A stretch of 64,000 bases of DNA, from assembly GCF_002288525.1 (NCBI RefSeq), contig NZ_CP023067.1, positions 3,601,001-3,665,000 on the forward strand, written 5' to 3'. This document shows, piece after piece, positions 38,496 to 47,833 of the stretch. Every line of letters starts with the position of its first letter. Position 1 is the first letter of the stretch. The notes beneath the pieces are model-generated. The model searched no databases. It had not been told where the DNA came from and was given only the letters and a program-made list of their open reading frames with translations. The translations under genes were made by a program, and so were the position numbers. The stretch is from Sinorhizobium sojae CCBAU 05684. GTDB lineage: Bacteria > Pseudomonadota > Alphaproteobacteria > Rhizobiales > Rhizobiaceae.

Positions 38496-39458
38496 ATGAT
38501 CGGGCCATGCAGGATCGGGAAGCGGCCATTGGAAAAGCAGCAAGCAGGCGAGGCGGCGGAGAGGGAGAGGCAGCGCGGTTTTCGCCTGAGGCACGCGACT
38601 ATCCCGGTGCGCCCGCTGGAACCGGCGCTTTATTTGGTGGCGACGCCGATCGGGAACCTCGCCGACATCACGCTTCGGGCGCTGGAGACGATCGCCGGGG
38701 CTGACCTGCTCGCCTGCGAGGACACGCGGGTGACGCGGGTGCTCCTCGATCGCTACGGCATCGTCAACCGGCCGGTGCCGTACCACGAGCACAACGCGGC
38801 CGAGGCCGGGTCGCGGCTTCTTTCGGCGCTCGCTGAGGGCAAGTCTGTGGCGCTGGTCTCCGATGCCGGCACACCGCTCGTTTCCGATCCCGGCTATCGG
38901 CTGGCGCAGCTTGCGATCGAGGCCGGTCACCGCGTCGTTCCGATCCCGGGACCCTCCGCACCTCTCGCCGCGCTCGTCGGCTCCGGCCTTCCAAGCGACA
39001 CCTTCCTCTTTGCCGGATTCCTGCCTGTAAAGGACAAGGCCCGCCGCGAGCGGCTAGCTGAACTTGGAGACGCACCGGCGACGCTCATCGTCTTCGAATC
39101 GCCACACCGTATCGCCACGACGATCGCCGCGGCTGCCGAGGTGCTCGGGGCGGAGAGAAAGGCGGCGGTCTGCCGCGAGCTGACCAAGACCTTCGAGGAG
39201 TTCCGCCGCGGCACGCTCGGCGAACTCAAGGCCTTCTACGCCGATACGGGCAGTGTGAAGGGCGAGATCGTGCTGGTCATCGGACCGCCGGAAGCGAAGC
39301 CCGCCCCGCAAGAAGCGGATATCGATGCGCTCTTGCGGGAACTCTCCCGCGTCATGCCGATGGGCAAGGCCGCGACGGAGGCCGCCCGCCGGACGGGCCT
39401 GCCGCGCAAGGAGCTCTACGACCGGCTCCTGAGCCTCAAGGAAAGCAATGAAGGCTGA
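38496..39458 (+). CDS. rsmI: 16S rRNA (cytidine-1402 2'-O)-methyltransferase
   Basis: About 320 residues of the tetrapyrrole-methylase fold. [74 protein letters not shown] and [37 protein letters not shown] are the RsmI signatures. It methylates C1402 of 16S rRNA. The start is ambiguous: ATG 38496 or a TTG at 38529 that has a better upstream GGGAAG. It overlaps yraN by 11 bases, a common bacterial pairing. Confidence 0.95.
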   Translation: MIGPCRIGKRPLEKQQAGEAAERERQRGFRLRHATIPVRPLEPALYLVATPIGNLADITLRALETIAGADLLACEDTRVTRVLLDRYGIVNRPVPYHEHNAAEAGSRLLSALAEGKSVALVSDAGTPLVSDPGYRLAQLAIEAGHRVVPIPGPSAPLAALVGSGLPSDTFLFAGFLPVKDKARRERLAELGDAPATLIVFESPHRIATTIAAAAEVLGAERKAAVCRELTKTFEEFRRGTLGELKAFYADTGSVKGEIVLVIGPPEAKPAPQEADIDALLRELSRVMPMGKAATEAARRTGLPRKELYDRLLSLKESNEG

Positions 39459-39816
39459 GCGTCCGGACGCGCGCAAGTTGAAGGCACTGAAGCGCGGGCT
39501 CCTTGCCGAATATCGCGCCGCGCTCTGCCTGATGGTAAAAGGCTACCGCATCGTGGCCATGCGCTATCGCACCAGCCTCGGCGAGATCGACATCATAGCC
39601 CGACGCGGCGAACTCGTCGCCATTGTCGAGGTGAAGGCGAGGGCCACGTTCGACGGCGCAGTCTTCGCCGTCTCCCATTCCTCTCAAAGGCGGATCAGGG
39701 CTGCAAGCGATCTCTGGCTTTCGCGCCAGCCCGATTTCCACCGCCTGTCGGTACGCTACGATATTGTCGCCGTCTCGCCTTGGCGTTGGCCGCGGCATCT
39801 GGCCGATGCGTTTTGA
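39448..39816 (+). CDS. yraN: YraN family (UPF0102) endonuclease-fold protein
   Basis: 122 residues. The restriction-endonuclease-like core is visible: [50 protein letters not shown] has the G-E-I-D-I-I and V-E-V-K nuclease-type acidic and lysine residues. Length is normal. The biochemical role is not established. It overlaps rsmI, so translation is probably coupled. After it, 39817-40358 contains no complete gene but includes a TOBE domain remnant. Confidence 0.93.
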   Translation: MKAERPDARKLKALKRGLLAEYRAALCLMVKGYRIVAMRYRTSLGEIDIIARRGELVAIVEVKARATFDGAVFAVSHSSQRRIRAASDLWLSRQPDFHRLSVRYDIVAVSPWRWPRHLADAF

Positions 39817-39896
39817 GGGGGCGTTTTTGACCGATCGGGCAAAAATGTAATCGCTCCGTCACGGAAGCATTACCTGCTGTCATCGAAGACCACTAG

Positions 39897-40256
39897 TCCA
39901 ATGCCGACCGCAACCACGGTGGAGAGGACAGGGGAAATGATCAAGAGAGCGGTCGATTGCATGTCGGCACCCATGCGATCGAGCTCGGCTATCCGGCGTC
40001 CGCGCGGGGCCCGGTGACTGTCGGCTTCAGGGCAGAGGACCTGCGCTCTGTGGAGATCGGCGAGGAGGCGCTCGTCTTCCGCGTCGACTGTGTCGAGAAA
40101 CTGGGAGCGAAGCGCCTTGTTCACGGTATGGTCGAGGATCAGGTACTGAGGGAGGCGCCGCTTGCAGACGAGCTCGCGATCACCATATCCACCGAACGAC
40201 TGAATTTTTCTCGGCGGAACGGCAAGCGGCTCGATCGCAAAGCGGCGGGCGCCGCG
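39897..40256 (+). pseudogene. Remnant of an ABC-transporter ATPase C-terminal TOBE domain (UgpC/MsmK type)
   Basis: The frame opens after a stop at 39894-39896 and reads through VTVGFRAEDLRSVEIGEEALVFRVDCVEKLGAKRLVHGMVEDQ and ELAITISTERLNFSRRNGKRLDRK. This matches the C-terminal TOBE region of sugar/polyol ABC ATPases, with the VGIRPEHL-like, VEKLGA-x-x-LVHG and L-x-F-x-x-x-x-G-K-R-L parts in order. Walker A, signature and Walker B regions are absent. It has no obvious start codon and continues in frame into the EEP gene, without a stop. It is either a dead fragment or an N-terminal fusion. Confidence 0.6.
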
Positions 40257-40358
40257 CCTGCCCGCCGAGAAACCGTCAATCCGGAGCCCATTGTGATCGA
40301 AGAGACCGTATCGACGCTCGCCATTCCCTCGCAGCAGTGCCGCGACGACGTGGCCCGC

Positions 40359-41282
40359 ATGGAGCGCAGCATAGCCACCCATGACGCGGCCATGGCAGAC
40401 GTAGCAGCGATGAACAGGATCGAGGTCGGCGGAATCGCTGCTTCGGACGGACCGCTGGCCTTTCCCTTTACTGTCGCCGCCTGGAACCTCGAGCGCTGCC
40501 TCTTTCCGCAAGAAAGCGCCGGGCATCTCCGTGCGGCCGGCGCATCGCTGGTCATGCTTTCCGAAATGGATAACGGCATGGCCCGGACGGGCCAGCGCCA
40601 CACGACGGCCGACGTCGCGACGATGCTCGGCATGCAATATGCCTATGGGATCGAGTTCCTTGAACTCGGGTTGGGATCGGATACGGAGCGCGATTTCTGC
40701 AAGGACGACGCCAACGAAAAGGGCTTCCACGGCAATGCGTTGCTGACTTCCGTTCCCCTCCGCCGGCCTTTCCTTGAACGGCTCTGGGGCGAGCGCCTGT
40801 GGTTCACGGATACCGACCAGCCGCGGCTTGGCGAGCGTATCGCCGTCGGCGCCGTCATCGAGACCGAGGCGGGACCCTTCGTCGCCGTCTCCACCCATCT
40901 CGAAAGCGCAACGACCGCCGCCTATCGCGAGCGGCAGGTGAAGGAATTGGTGGAGCGCCTGGATGCGGCCTTTCCGGCGCTTCCCATGCTCATCGGCGGC
41001 GATCTCAACACCGGCAATCATATCGGCGGCGATTTCGAGGCGGAGGGGCTTTTCGCGATGAGCGCCGCGCGCGGCTTCACCCGCCATGGCGGCCCGATCG
41101 ACCAGATGACGACGCGGCCCAGCCTGATCACGCGCTGGCCGAAGCGGGCAATGAAGCTCGACTGGTTTCTCGCGCGCGGCATGAGGATCGGTGAAAGCCG
41201 CATCATTCCCTCGCTCGACGCGTCCGGTCGTCCCTTGTCCGATCACGACCTCATCACCTGCGTCGTCGAGGGTTTCGAATGA
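40359..41282 (+). CDS. Endonuclease/exonuclease/phosphatase (EEP) family hydrolase
   Basis: 307 residues from ATG 40359. EEP motifs are in order: FTVAAWNLERCLFP (Asn), MLSEMDNGMARTG (Glu, metal ligand), FVAVSTHLESATT (His), LIGGDLNTGNH (Asp, Asn) and LSDHDLITC (Asp-His). These are the catalytic residues of Mg-dependent nucleases and phosphodiesterases. Target unknown. The same frame extends 154 codons upstream into a TOBE-like remnant. ATG 40392 and 40410 are alternative starts, none with a strong ribosome site. It lies between yraN and gshB. Confidence 0.8.
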   Translation: MERSIATHDAAMADVAAMNRIEVGGIAASDGPLAFPFTVAAWNLERCLFPQESAGHLRAAGASLVMLSEMDNGMARTGQRHTTADVATMLGMQYAYGIEFLELGLGSDTERDFCKDDANEKGFHGNALLTSVPLRRPFLERLWGERLWFTDTDQPRLGERIAVGAVIETEAGPFVAVSTHLESATTAAYRERQVKELVERLDAAFPALPMLIGGDLNTGNHIGGDFEAEGLFAMSAARGFTRHGGPIDQMTTRPSLITRWPKRAMKLDWFLARGMRIGESRIIPSLDASGRPLSDHDLITCVVEGFE

Positions 41283-41444
41283 CCTGTCGTCTCCTTGCCT
41301 GGGCGCCTTGCGCGTTCTACATGTTGCGGGCTCTGTGGCGCCTTGGGAGCAAGGCCGCCGCAGCACTTTGAACTGCTGTATAATTCCGCCCGCAGCGATC
41401 TCGCATAAGGCCGATGCGGTCAGGGACCAACCAGGAACGGTAAG

Positions 41445-42392
41445 ATGACAAGAATCGTCAATGTCGGGGTCCAGATGGACCATGTCTCGGGCATCACCAT
41501 TGCGGGCGATTCGACCTTTGCGATGAGCCTCGAGGCGCAAAGCCGCGGCTATCGGCTGTTCCACTATACGCCCGACAGGCTGTCGCTGCGCGACGGCAAG
41601 GTCTATGCGACGGCGCAGCAGATGACGCTGCGCGATGTGAAGGGCGATCACTTCACGCTCGGCGAGCCGGAGCGGATCGATCTTTCGGACATGGACGTCA
41701 TCCTGCTTCGCCAGGATCCGCCCTTCGACATGGCCTATATCACCTCGACGCATCTGCTCGAGCGCCTGCATCCGAAGACGCTCGTCGTCAACGATCCGGC
41801 CTGGGTGCGCAACTCGCCGGAGAAGATTTTCGTCACCGAGTTTCCCGACCTGATGCCGAAGACACTGATCACCCGCGACCCGGGTGAGATCGCTCGCTTC
41901 CGCCAGGAGATGGGCGACATCATCCTGAAGCCACTCTACGGCAATGGCGGCGCCGGCGTCTTTCATTCCGCGCGCGACGACCGCAATCTCTCCTCGCTAC
42001 TCGAAATGTTCAGTCAGATGTTTCGCGAACCCTTCATCGCCCAGGAATACCTCCCGCAGGTCAGGAAGGGCGACAAGCGCATCCTGCTCGTCGACGGCGA
42101 GCCGGTCGGCGCGATCAACCGCGTGCCAGCCGAGCACGACGCCCGCTCGAATATGCATGTGGGCGGACGCGCCGAGGCGACGGAATTGACCTCCCGCGAG
42201 CGGGAAATCTGCGCCCGCATCGGCCCGGCGCTGAAAGAGCGCGGCTTCGTCTTCGTCGGTATCGACGTGATCGGCGACTACATGACCGAGATCAACGTCA
42301 CCTCGCCGACCGGAATCCGTGAGGTAAAACGCTTCGGCGGCGCCGATGTCGCCAGCCTGCTCTGGGACGCGATCGAGAGGAAGCGCCGCTGA
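41445..42392 (+). CDS. gshB: Glutathione synthetase
   Basis: 315 residues, ATP-grasp fold. It joins gamma-glutamylcysteine and glycine in the second step of glutathione synthesis. [76 protein letters not shown] and [29 protein letters not shown] are GshB motifs. The C-terminus [26 protein letters not shown] holds the Mg-binding Glu-Ile-Asn-Val-Thr-Ser-Pro-Thr. Start ATG 41445 follows CAGGAACGGTAAG. The remaining gap to comM (155 bases) has no gene. Confidence 0.97.
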   Translation: MTRIVNVGVQMDHVSGITIAGDSTFAMSLEAQSRGYRLFHYTPDRLSLRDGKVYATAQQMTLRDVKGDHFTLGEPERIDLSDMDVILLRQDPPFDMAYITSTHLLERLHPKTLVVNDPAWVRNSPEKIFVTEFPDLMPKTLITRDPGEIARFRQEMGDIILKPLYGNGGAGVFHSARDDRNLSSLLEMFSQMFREPFIAQEYLPQVRKGDKRILLVDGEPVGAINRVPAEHDARSNMHVGGRAEATELTSREREICARIGPALKERGFVFVGIDVIGDYMTEINVTSPTGIREVKRFGGADVASLLWDAIERKRR

Positions 42393-42547
42393 TTGGCTGC
42401 CTCGCGCGCGTCGCGCCCCTGGCGACGCCCGGGATATTGTTGCGTTTGTTCTATTATTGTTCTTGTTTTTGAGCGCGTGCCGTGCAAGATTGATGCGCGT
42501 ACCGGCGGCGGTTGTGGCGGTGGGAGCACGCCGGACAAGGGGATATC

Positions 42548-44080
42548 ATGGTCGCGCGCGTCAGCACGGTGGCATTTCAGGGGATCGAGGGCGTTCCGGT
42601 CGACGTTCAGGTGATGGTCGCACCGGGAAAGGTCGGCATGCAAATCGTCGGCCTGCCGGACAAGGCCGTCGCCGAAAGTCGCGAGCGTGTGCAGGCGGCG
42701 CTTCACGCATCCGGCCTGGCGCTGCCAGCCAAGCGGGTGACCGTCAATCTGGCGCCGGCGGACCTGCCGAAGGAGGGCAGTCACTTCGATCTTGCGATCG
42801 CGCTCGGCCTGATGGCGGCGCTGGGGGCGATTCCGGTTGATGCGCTTTCCGGCTATGTTGTCATCGGCGAACTCAACCTCGACGGCACGATCGCGCCCGT
42901 CGCCGGTGCACTACCGGCGGCGATCGGCGCCAATGCGCTCGGCAAGGGGCTGATCTGCCCTGCCGAAAGCGGCCCGGAAGCGGCCTGGGCCGGGTCGGAT
43001 ATCGACATCCTCGCACCGCGAAGCCTGATCGCCATAGCCAACCATTTCCGCGGCACGCAGGTCATCTCCCGTCCGGAACCCTCCGTGCGGGCGACGGCCG
43101 CCAATCTGCCGGATCTCGCCGACATCAAGGGCCAGGAAAGCGCCAAGCGGGCGCTGGAAGTCGCTGCCGCCGGCAATCATAATCTCCTGATGGTCGGCCC
43201 ACCCGGTTCCGGAAAGTCGATGCTTGCGGCACGCCTTCCTTCGATCCTGCCGCCGCTCTCGCCTGCCGAACTGCTCGAAGTCTCGATGATCCATTCGATC
43301 GCCGGGCAATTGCCGGGCGGCAAGCTCTCCGATCGGCGGCCGTTCCGCGCGCCGCACCATTCGGCCACCATGGCAGCCTTGATCGGTGGCGGGATCAGGG
43401 CAAAGCCCGGCGAGGCGTCGCTCGCCCATCACGGCGTTTTGTTTCTCGACGAATTTCCGGAATTCTCGCCGCAGGTCCTCGACGCGTTGCGCCAGCCGCT
43501 CGAAACGGCGGAATGCGTGATCGCCCGCGCCAATCACCGCGTCAGCTATCCGGCCGCGATCCAACTCGTCGCGGCCATGAACCCCTGCCGCTGCGGCATG
43601 GCCGGAGAGCCGGGCCATACTTGCGCCCGCGGTCCGCGCTGCATGGCCGATTACCAGGCGCGGGTCTCCGGACCGATGATGGACCGGATCGACATCCGCA
43701 TCGACGTGCCGGCTGTCAGCGCCGCCGACCTGATCCGCCCGGGCACCGCCGAGGCGAGCGCCACTGTCGCAGGCCGGGTTGCCCGCGCCCGTGAACTGCA
43801 GAGGGAGCGCTTCACCGACCTTGGCCATCCGCAACTGACGAGTAATGCCCGCTCATCGACGGCGATGATCGAGAAGATCGCCGAGCCGGATGCGGCGGGC
43901 CTGCAACTCCTCAGAGATGCGGCGGAAAAAATGAAGTTTTCTGCCCGCGGCTACCATCGCGTCTTGAAGGTCGCTCGCACGCTTGCCGACCTCGACGGCG
44001 CGCCGACGGTCGGCCGCATCCACCTCGCCGAGGCGATCTCCTACCGCGTCGCCGGCGAGCGGCTGCCGGCGGCGGCCTAG
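42548..44080 (+). CDS. comM: YifB/ComM-family Mg-chelatase-like AAA+ ATPase
   Basis: 510 residues. The N-terminal ChlI/Lon-like S5 fold (FQGIEGVPVDVQVMVAPGKVGMQIVGLPDKAVAESRERVQAALHASGL, then NLAPADLPKEGSHFDLAIALG) precedes the AAA+ core: Walker A GPPGSGKSMLAARLPSILPPL near residue 218, Walker B GVLFLDEFPEFS near residue 300, and the MNPCRCGMAGEPGHTC cysteine cluster. ComM helicase helps branch migration in natural transformation; in non-competent bacteria the role is unclear. ATG 42548 follows AAGGGGATATC. Confidence 0.95.
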   Translation: MVARVSTVAFQGIEGVPVDVQVMVAPGKVGMQIVGLPDKAVAESRERVQAALHASGLALPAKRVTVNLAPADLPKEGSHFDLAIALGLMAALGAIPVDALSGYVVIGELNLDGTIAPVAGALPAAIGANALGKGLICPAESGPEAAWAGSDIDILAPRSLIAIANHFRGTQVISRPEPSVRATAANLPDLADIKGQESAKRALEVAAAGNHNLLMVGPPGSGKSMLAARLPSILPPLSPAELLEVSMIHSIAGQLPGGKLSDRRPFRAPHHSATMAALIGGGIRAKPGEASLAHHGVLFLDEFPEFSPQVLDALRQPLETAECVIARANHRVSYPAAIQLVAAMNPCRCGMAGEPGHTCARGPRCMADYQARVSGPMMDRIDIRIDVPAVSAADLIRPGTAEASATVAGRVARARELQRERFTDLGHPQLTSNARSSTAMIEKIAEPDAAGLQLLRDAAEKMKFSARGYHRVLKVARTLADLDGAPTVGRIHLAEAISYRVAGERLPAAA

Positions 44081-44128
44081 CGCCCCGAAATCGAGATTTT
44101 TGGAAAGTTCGATGCGCAGATCAAGAGA

Positions 44129-44176
44129 TACAGCAGCGACCTTTGCGCGTCTGAAAAGACGCGCAGCACTGTAGCG
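44129..44176 (+). repeat. Dispersed palindromic repeat, copy 3
   Basis: CAGCAGCGACCTTT, then GCGCGTCT (44145-44152) paired with AGACGCGC (44157-44164), closed by AGCACTGTAGCG. It sits in the 272-base gap between the convergent comM and cysK genes, which also holds the cysK terminator. Confidence 0.7.
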
Positions 44177-44290
44177 GTGCAGCCACTCTTGGCGCTTCGA
44201 CAGCCCAAGTGTGCGTAAAAGTTGACGCGCGAGATTCGCGGTCTTCATCGCACAGCGGGATTGCCGTTGATGGTTGCGGCATAACGAAAG

Positions 44291-44312
44291 AAGGGCGCCC
44301 GTCGGCGCCCTT
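44291..44312 (-). terminator. Terminator-like hairpin downstream of cysK
   Basis: Perfect 9-bp arms AAGGGCGCC (44291-44299) and GGCGCCCTT (44304-44312) with a 4-base loop. On the minus strand the hairpin continues into a CTTTCGTT tail. It is 40 bases after the cysK stop codon. Confidence 0.7.
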
Positions 44313-44352
44313 GCAAATCATTGGAAGTAAGTCATCGGAAAGCAGGCTCGAC

Positions 44353-45321
44353 CTACGCTCCCAACCCTTCGAACAGCACCGTCGAGAGATAGCGTTCGGC
44401 GAAAGACGGGATGATGACGACGATGGTCTTGCCGGCGTTCTCTTCGCGCTGCCCGACTTCGATCGCCGCCTGCAACGCCGCACCGGCGGAGATGCCGACC
44501 GGCACGCCTTCGAGTCTCGCGACCAGGCGCGCGGCCTCTACCGCTTCGCCCGCGTTGACGGTGATCACCTCGTCGTAGATCGATGTGTCGAGGATCGACG
44601 GCGCGAAGCCGGCGCCGATGCCCTGAATCTTGTGCGGTCCGGGCGCGCCGCCGGAAAGGACCGGCGATTCTTCGGGCTCCACCGCGATTACCTGGACTGA
44701 CGGTTTGCGTGCCTTCAACACCTGGCCGGCACCGGTTATCGTGCCGCCGGTGCCGATGCCGGACACGAGGATATCGACCGCGCCCTCGGTGTCGTTCCAA
44801 ATTTCCTCGGCCGTCGTCCTGCGGTGGATTTCTGGGTTGGCCGGGTTTTCGAACTGCTGCGGGATGATCGCATCGGGTAGCGTTTCGACCAGTTCCTGCG
44901 CCTTGGCGATGGCCCCCTTCATGCCCTTGGCGCCCTCCGTCAGCACCAGTTCCGCACCAAGCAGCGCCAGCATTTTGCGCCGTTCGACCGACATCGTCTC
45001 CGGCATGGTGAGGATCAGCTTGTAGCCCTTGGCGGCCGCAACGAAGGCAAGCGCGATGCCGGTATTGCCGGAGGTCGGCTCGATGAGCGTCGTGCGCCCC
45101 GGGGCAATCCTGCCCTGAGCCTCGAGCGATTCCACCATGGCGACGCCGATCCGATCCTTGACTGAGGCGATCGGGTTGAAGAATTCGAGCTTGGCGAGCA
45201 GATTCGCCTTGACGCCCTTCTCCCCGGCAAGCTTGTCCAGCCGGATGATCGGCGTGTCGCCGATCGTTTCGGTGATCGAGGAATAGATGCGGCCGCGGCC
45301 GGGCTTGCGCGCTTCGGGCAT
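44353..45321 (-). CDS. cysK: Cysteine synthase A (O-acetylserine sulfhydrylase)
   Basis: 322 residues, PLP enzyme making cysteine from O-acetylserine and sulfide. The PLP lysine is in [21 protein letters not shown] near residue 50. The substrate loop is [20 protein letters not shown], the phosphate-binding loop [17 protein letters not shown], and the serine-containing end [16 protein letters not shown]. All are standard. ATG 45321 follows AAGGGAG. The 3' gap contains a terminator hairpin and a repeat. The gene is alone. Confidence 0.97.
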   Translation of the reverse strand: MPEARKPGRGRIYSSITETIGDTPIIRLDKLAGEKGVKANLLAKLEFFNPIASVKDRIGVAMVESLEAQGRIAPGRTTLIEPTSGNTGIALAFVAAAKGYKLILTMPETMSVERRKMLALLGAELVLTEGAKGMKGAIAKAQELVETLPDAIIPQQFENPANPEIHRRTTAEEIWNDTEGAVDILVSGIGTGGTITGAGQVLKARKPSVQVIAVEPEESPVLSGGAPGPHKIQGIGAGFAPSILDTSIYDEVITVNAGEAVEAARLVARLEGVPVGISAGAALQAAIEVGQREENAGKTIVVIIPSFAERYLSTVLFEGLGA

Positions 45322-45481
45322 TTCGTTTCTCCCTTTCGTATGGACCGGTTGACCGCGAGAATAGGGGCGTTGCTCGGCTCGGGCCAGAGCGGGACAGCCC
45401 CGGATTGGCGCAACTGGAGGAAAAAACGATGCCAAAACCGCGGGTCGGGGAATGTTTTTCCGCTCGCGGCCCAGAGGCAAC

Positions 45482-45787
45482 TCATTCGAAAACGGGGCGC
45501 ATGAAGCTGCGTTCATAGCTCGCGATGCAGCGTGTCTCTTCTGCATAGGCGAAGGCCGCCTGGCATTCGGAATCCGTCGCCATCTTCTCGCGATAGGCCT
45601 CGTAGGCCGCAAGCGAGGGAAAGCTGAAGAGCGCGAGTGCGATGTTGTTCGCGCCCTCATGCGGCATGAAGTAGCCGTGGTGACTGCCGCCGAGGCGGTT
45701 CACCAGCGGAATCCAGAGCTTGGCGTAATGCTCGAACTCCTCGACCTTGTAGGGATCGATGACGTATTTCAGATAGCAGGTGATCAT
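45482..45787 (-). CDS. NIPSNAP-family protein
   Basis: 101 residues. [78 protein letters not shown] is the ferredoxin-like fold of the NIPSNAP family, with the usual Y-x-x-x-P and W-x-x-L/V positions. Function is unknown across bacteria. Its ATG overlaps the stop of the EamA transporter gene by 4 bases (ATGA), so both are coupled and may share control by the adjacent Lrp-type regulator. Confidence 0.9.
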   Translation of the reverse strand: MITCYLKYVIDPYKVEEFEHYAKLWIPLVNRLGGSHHGYFMPHEGANNIALALFSFPSLAAYEAYREKMATDSECQAAFAYAEETRCIASYERSFMRPVFE

Positions 45788-46701
45788 GATGCGCTCCGTT
45801 TGCGTGCGAGTCTGATAAGCGGGATGGACCGAAGATTCCAGCCGAGATTGGTACCGGCGGCGGCAAGCAGGATCGCGGCCGATCCGGCGATCTGGACCGC
45901 TTGCAGCGCGTGACCGAAGGCAATGCGTTCGACCACGATCGCAGCGATCGGGTAGATGAAGGAGAGCGCACCGGTCACATGGGTCGGCAGCTTCTGGATC
46001 GCCCCGTATAGCAGGATGTACATGACACCGGTATGGACAACGCCGATGACGATCAGCAACATCCACTGCGTCCCGTCCTGCGGCAGCGGGTTGGCAAGCG
46101 CGAAGGGCGCCAGCATCACGGCACCAGTGATCACTTGAATCAGTGCGATGAGCAGCGGTGGTGTGCCCTGGAGAAGCTTCGTGACGATCGCCGCGATGGC
46201 ATAGAAGAAGGCGGCTGCGAGGGCGAGCCCGACGCCGGCGAGATAGTTGGCGGGCTCGAAACCACCCGCCGGCTTGGCGGAGACGATCGCGATCATGCCG
46301 GCGAAGGACACCGAAAGCCAGAAGAGTTTGGCCGGGGTGATCCTTTCACCAAGAAAGAGGGCGCCGAGCCCGAGCAGCATGAAGGGCTGGGTGTTGTAGA
46401 CCATCGTCGCGATCGAGATCGATGCGCGCGGGTAGGCCGCAAAGAGCAGCAGCCAGTTAACCACGATCGCCATACCACCGGCAACGGAGAGGACGATTAC
46501 GCGCAGGCGTAGACGGCGGAGGTCAATGAGGCCAAGCATGGCCGCAAGCGCGGCGAGAGTCGCGGCCCCGAAAACACAACGCCAGAAGACGACGCCAGCC
46601 ACCGGCTGACCGGACATCAGGACGAACCAGCCGATCGTTCCCGAGATCAGCATCGCCGCCGTCATTTCCGCACGTCCACGCCTGGTCTTCCTGTCCATCA
46701 T
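45784..46701 (-). CDS. DMT-superfamily (EamA) transporter
   Basis: 305 residues, about ten hydrophobic segments in two EamA repeats (for example AAMLISGTIGWFVLMSGQPVAGVVFWRC and GVGLALAAAFFYAIAAIVTKLLQ). Inner-membrane exporter, substrate unknown. The double ATG at 46701/46698 is favoured over an upstream start because GAAGGGGACC precedes it. It is divergent from an Lrp/AsnC regulator with a 17-base inverted repeat between them; amino-acid export is a reasonable but unproven guess. Confidence 0.88.
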   Translation of the reverse strand: MMDRKTRRGRAEMTAAMLISGTIGWFVLMSGQPVAGVVFWRCVFGAATLAALAAMLGLIDLRRLRLRVIVLSVAGGMAIVVNWLLLFAAYPRASISIATMVYNTQPFMLLGLGALFLGERITPAKLFWLSVSFAGMIAIVSAKPAGGFEPANYLAGVGLALAAAFFYAIAAIVTKLLQGTPPLLIALIQVITGAVMLAPFALANPLPQDGTQWMLLIVIGVVHTGVMYILLYGAIQKLPTHVTGALSFIYPIAAIVVERIAFGHALQAVQIAGSAAILLAAAGTNLGWNLRSIPLIRLARKRSAS

Positions 46702-46786
46702 ACCGGTCCCCTTCCACAACTTCGGGAGAGCATAATGAGCTGATGGGAAGTTTTATATAGAATGAGTGAGGCAATTGCGCTGTTAT

Positions 46787-46803
46787 GTCTTACAATGTTA
46801 GAC
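46787..46803. promoter_or_regulatory. 17-base inverted repeat between DMT and Lrp genes
   Basis: Arms GTCTTACA and TGTTAGAC around a central A, with one mismatched pair. Position (33 bases before the Lrp start and about 85 before the DMT start) and size suit an Lrp/AsnC-type operator controlling both divergent genes. Binding is inferred. Confidence 0.55.
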
Positions 46804-46835
46804 TTGTTTAGAGATTTACCTAACAGGTATCAGCC

Positions 46836-47273
46836 ATGCTCGATGAACTGGATCGCCGCATTCTCGAAATTCTTGCCGCGAATGCCCGCGTCTCGCTGAA
46901 GGAAATCGCGCAGGAAGCCGGGCTTTCATCGCCAAGCGCGGCCGAGAGGCTGCGCAAGCTCGAGGAGCGGGGCGTGATCAATGGCTTCACCGTCAATGTG
47001 AATCCCGCCCGCCTCGGCTACCCCTTGCAGGCGGTCGTGCGGGTACGTCCTATGCCGGGCATGCTGCATATCGTCGAAAGGCTGATCCAGGAAACTCCGG
47101 AAATCGTCGAGTGCGACAAGATCACCGGCGACGATTGCTTTGTTGCCAAGCTTTTCGTGCGCGATATGGGGGAACTTGATACGATCCTCGACCGCATCGC
47201 CGAAAAGGCGCAGACCAATACTTCGATCGTCAAGTCGACGCCGGTCAAGCGGCGCCTGCCGCCGCTTATTTAG
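46836..47273 (+). CDS. Lrp/AsnC-family transcriptional regulator
   Basis: 145 residues. The N-terminal helix-turn-helix [64 protein letters not shown] is typical, followed by the RAM ligand-binding domain ([47 protein letters not shown]), with the conserved D-C-x-V element. The class often senses amino acids. The divergent exporter and NIPSNAP genes are its likely targets. Its 3' end overlaps the dut stop by 8 bases. Confidence 0.94.
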   Translation: MLDELDRRILEILAANARVSLKEIAQEAGLSSPSAAERLRKLEERGVINGFTVNVNPARLGYPLQAVVRVRPMPGMLHIVERLIQETPEIVECDKITGDDCFVAKLFVRDMGELDTILDRIAEKAQTNTSIVKSTPVKRRLPPLI

Positions 47274-47736
47274 CGCCGGTCGAGCCGAAGCCGCCGGCGC
47301 CGCGCGCGGTTGCGCTCGCTCCGTCCGCTTCGCGCACGGTCGCCTGAACCACCGGCGCGACCACCATCTGGGCGATGCGCATGCCGCGCTCAACGACGAA
47401 ATCTTTTCCTCCGAGATTGACGAGGAGCACCTTCACCTCGCCGCGATAGTCGCTGTCGATTGTGCCCGGCGTATTGAGGCAGGTGATGCCATGCTTGAAG
47501 GCGAGGCCCGAGCGTGGCCGCACCTGTCCCTCATAGCCAGCCGGAAACTCGAAGATGAAACCGGTCGGGACCAAGTCGCGGCCCCCCGGCGGGATCGTCA
47601 TAGGCGCCTCGGCCGGCACCGCTGCGCGCAGGTCCATGCCGGCCGCGCCCGCCGTCTCGTATGCCGGCAGGTCGAGGCCGGCCGCATGCGACAGTCGAAC
47701 GAGGGTGAGGGCGGGGTGGTTTTCGGGCGTGCTCAT
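47266..47736 (-). CDS. dut: dUTP diphosphatase
   Basis: 156 residues, trimeric dUTPase. Motif 1 is [10 protein letters not shown], motif 2 [13 protein letters not shown], motif 3 [23 protein letters not shown] and motif 4 [14 protein letters not shown], with the C-terminal motif 5 (GGFGSTG) closing the active site. It hydrolyses dUTP to dUMP. ATG 47736 is the usual start; an ATG two codons earlier exists. It lies between a Lrp gene and the divergent prfC. Confidence 0.97.
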   Translation of the reverse strand: MSTPENHPALTLVRLSHAAGLDLPAYETAGAAGMDLRAAVPAEAPMTIPPGGRDLVPTGFIFEFPAGYEGQVRPRSGLAFKHGITCLNTPGTIDSDYRGEVKVLLVNLGGKDFVVERGMRIAQMVVAPVVQATVREADGASATARGAGGFGSTGAK

Positions 47737-47833
47737 GGTCATGCCGTCATAAGGGCGATGGGCCCCGCTCCAGTCAATTGCATATTGGCCTCCGAGCCTG
47801 TAAAGGACGCCGCAACTCACAGGATACTCGATC

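Noticed and set aside
39870..39962. 30-residue hydrophobic minus-strand ORF (one membrane segment)
   Set aside because: No ribosome site, and it lies in the region of the TOBE remnant; too short to support.
39870..41966. 698-codon minus-strand open frame
   Set aside because: Antisense to the EEP and gshB genes, whose motifs are clear; the product shows no domain.
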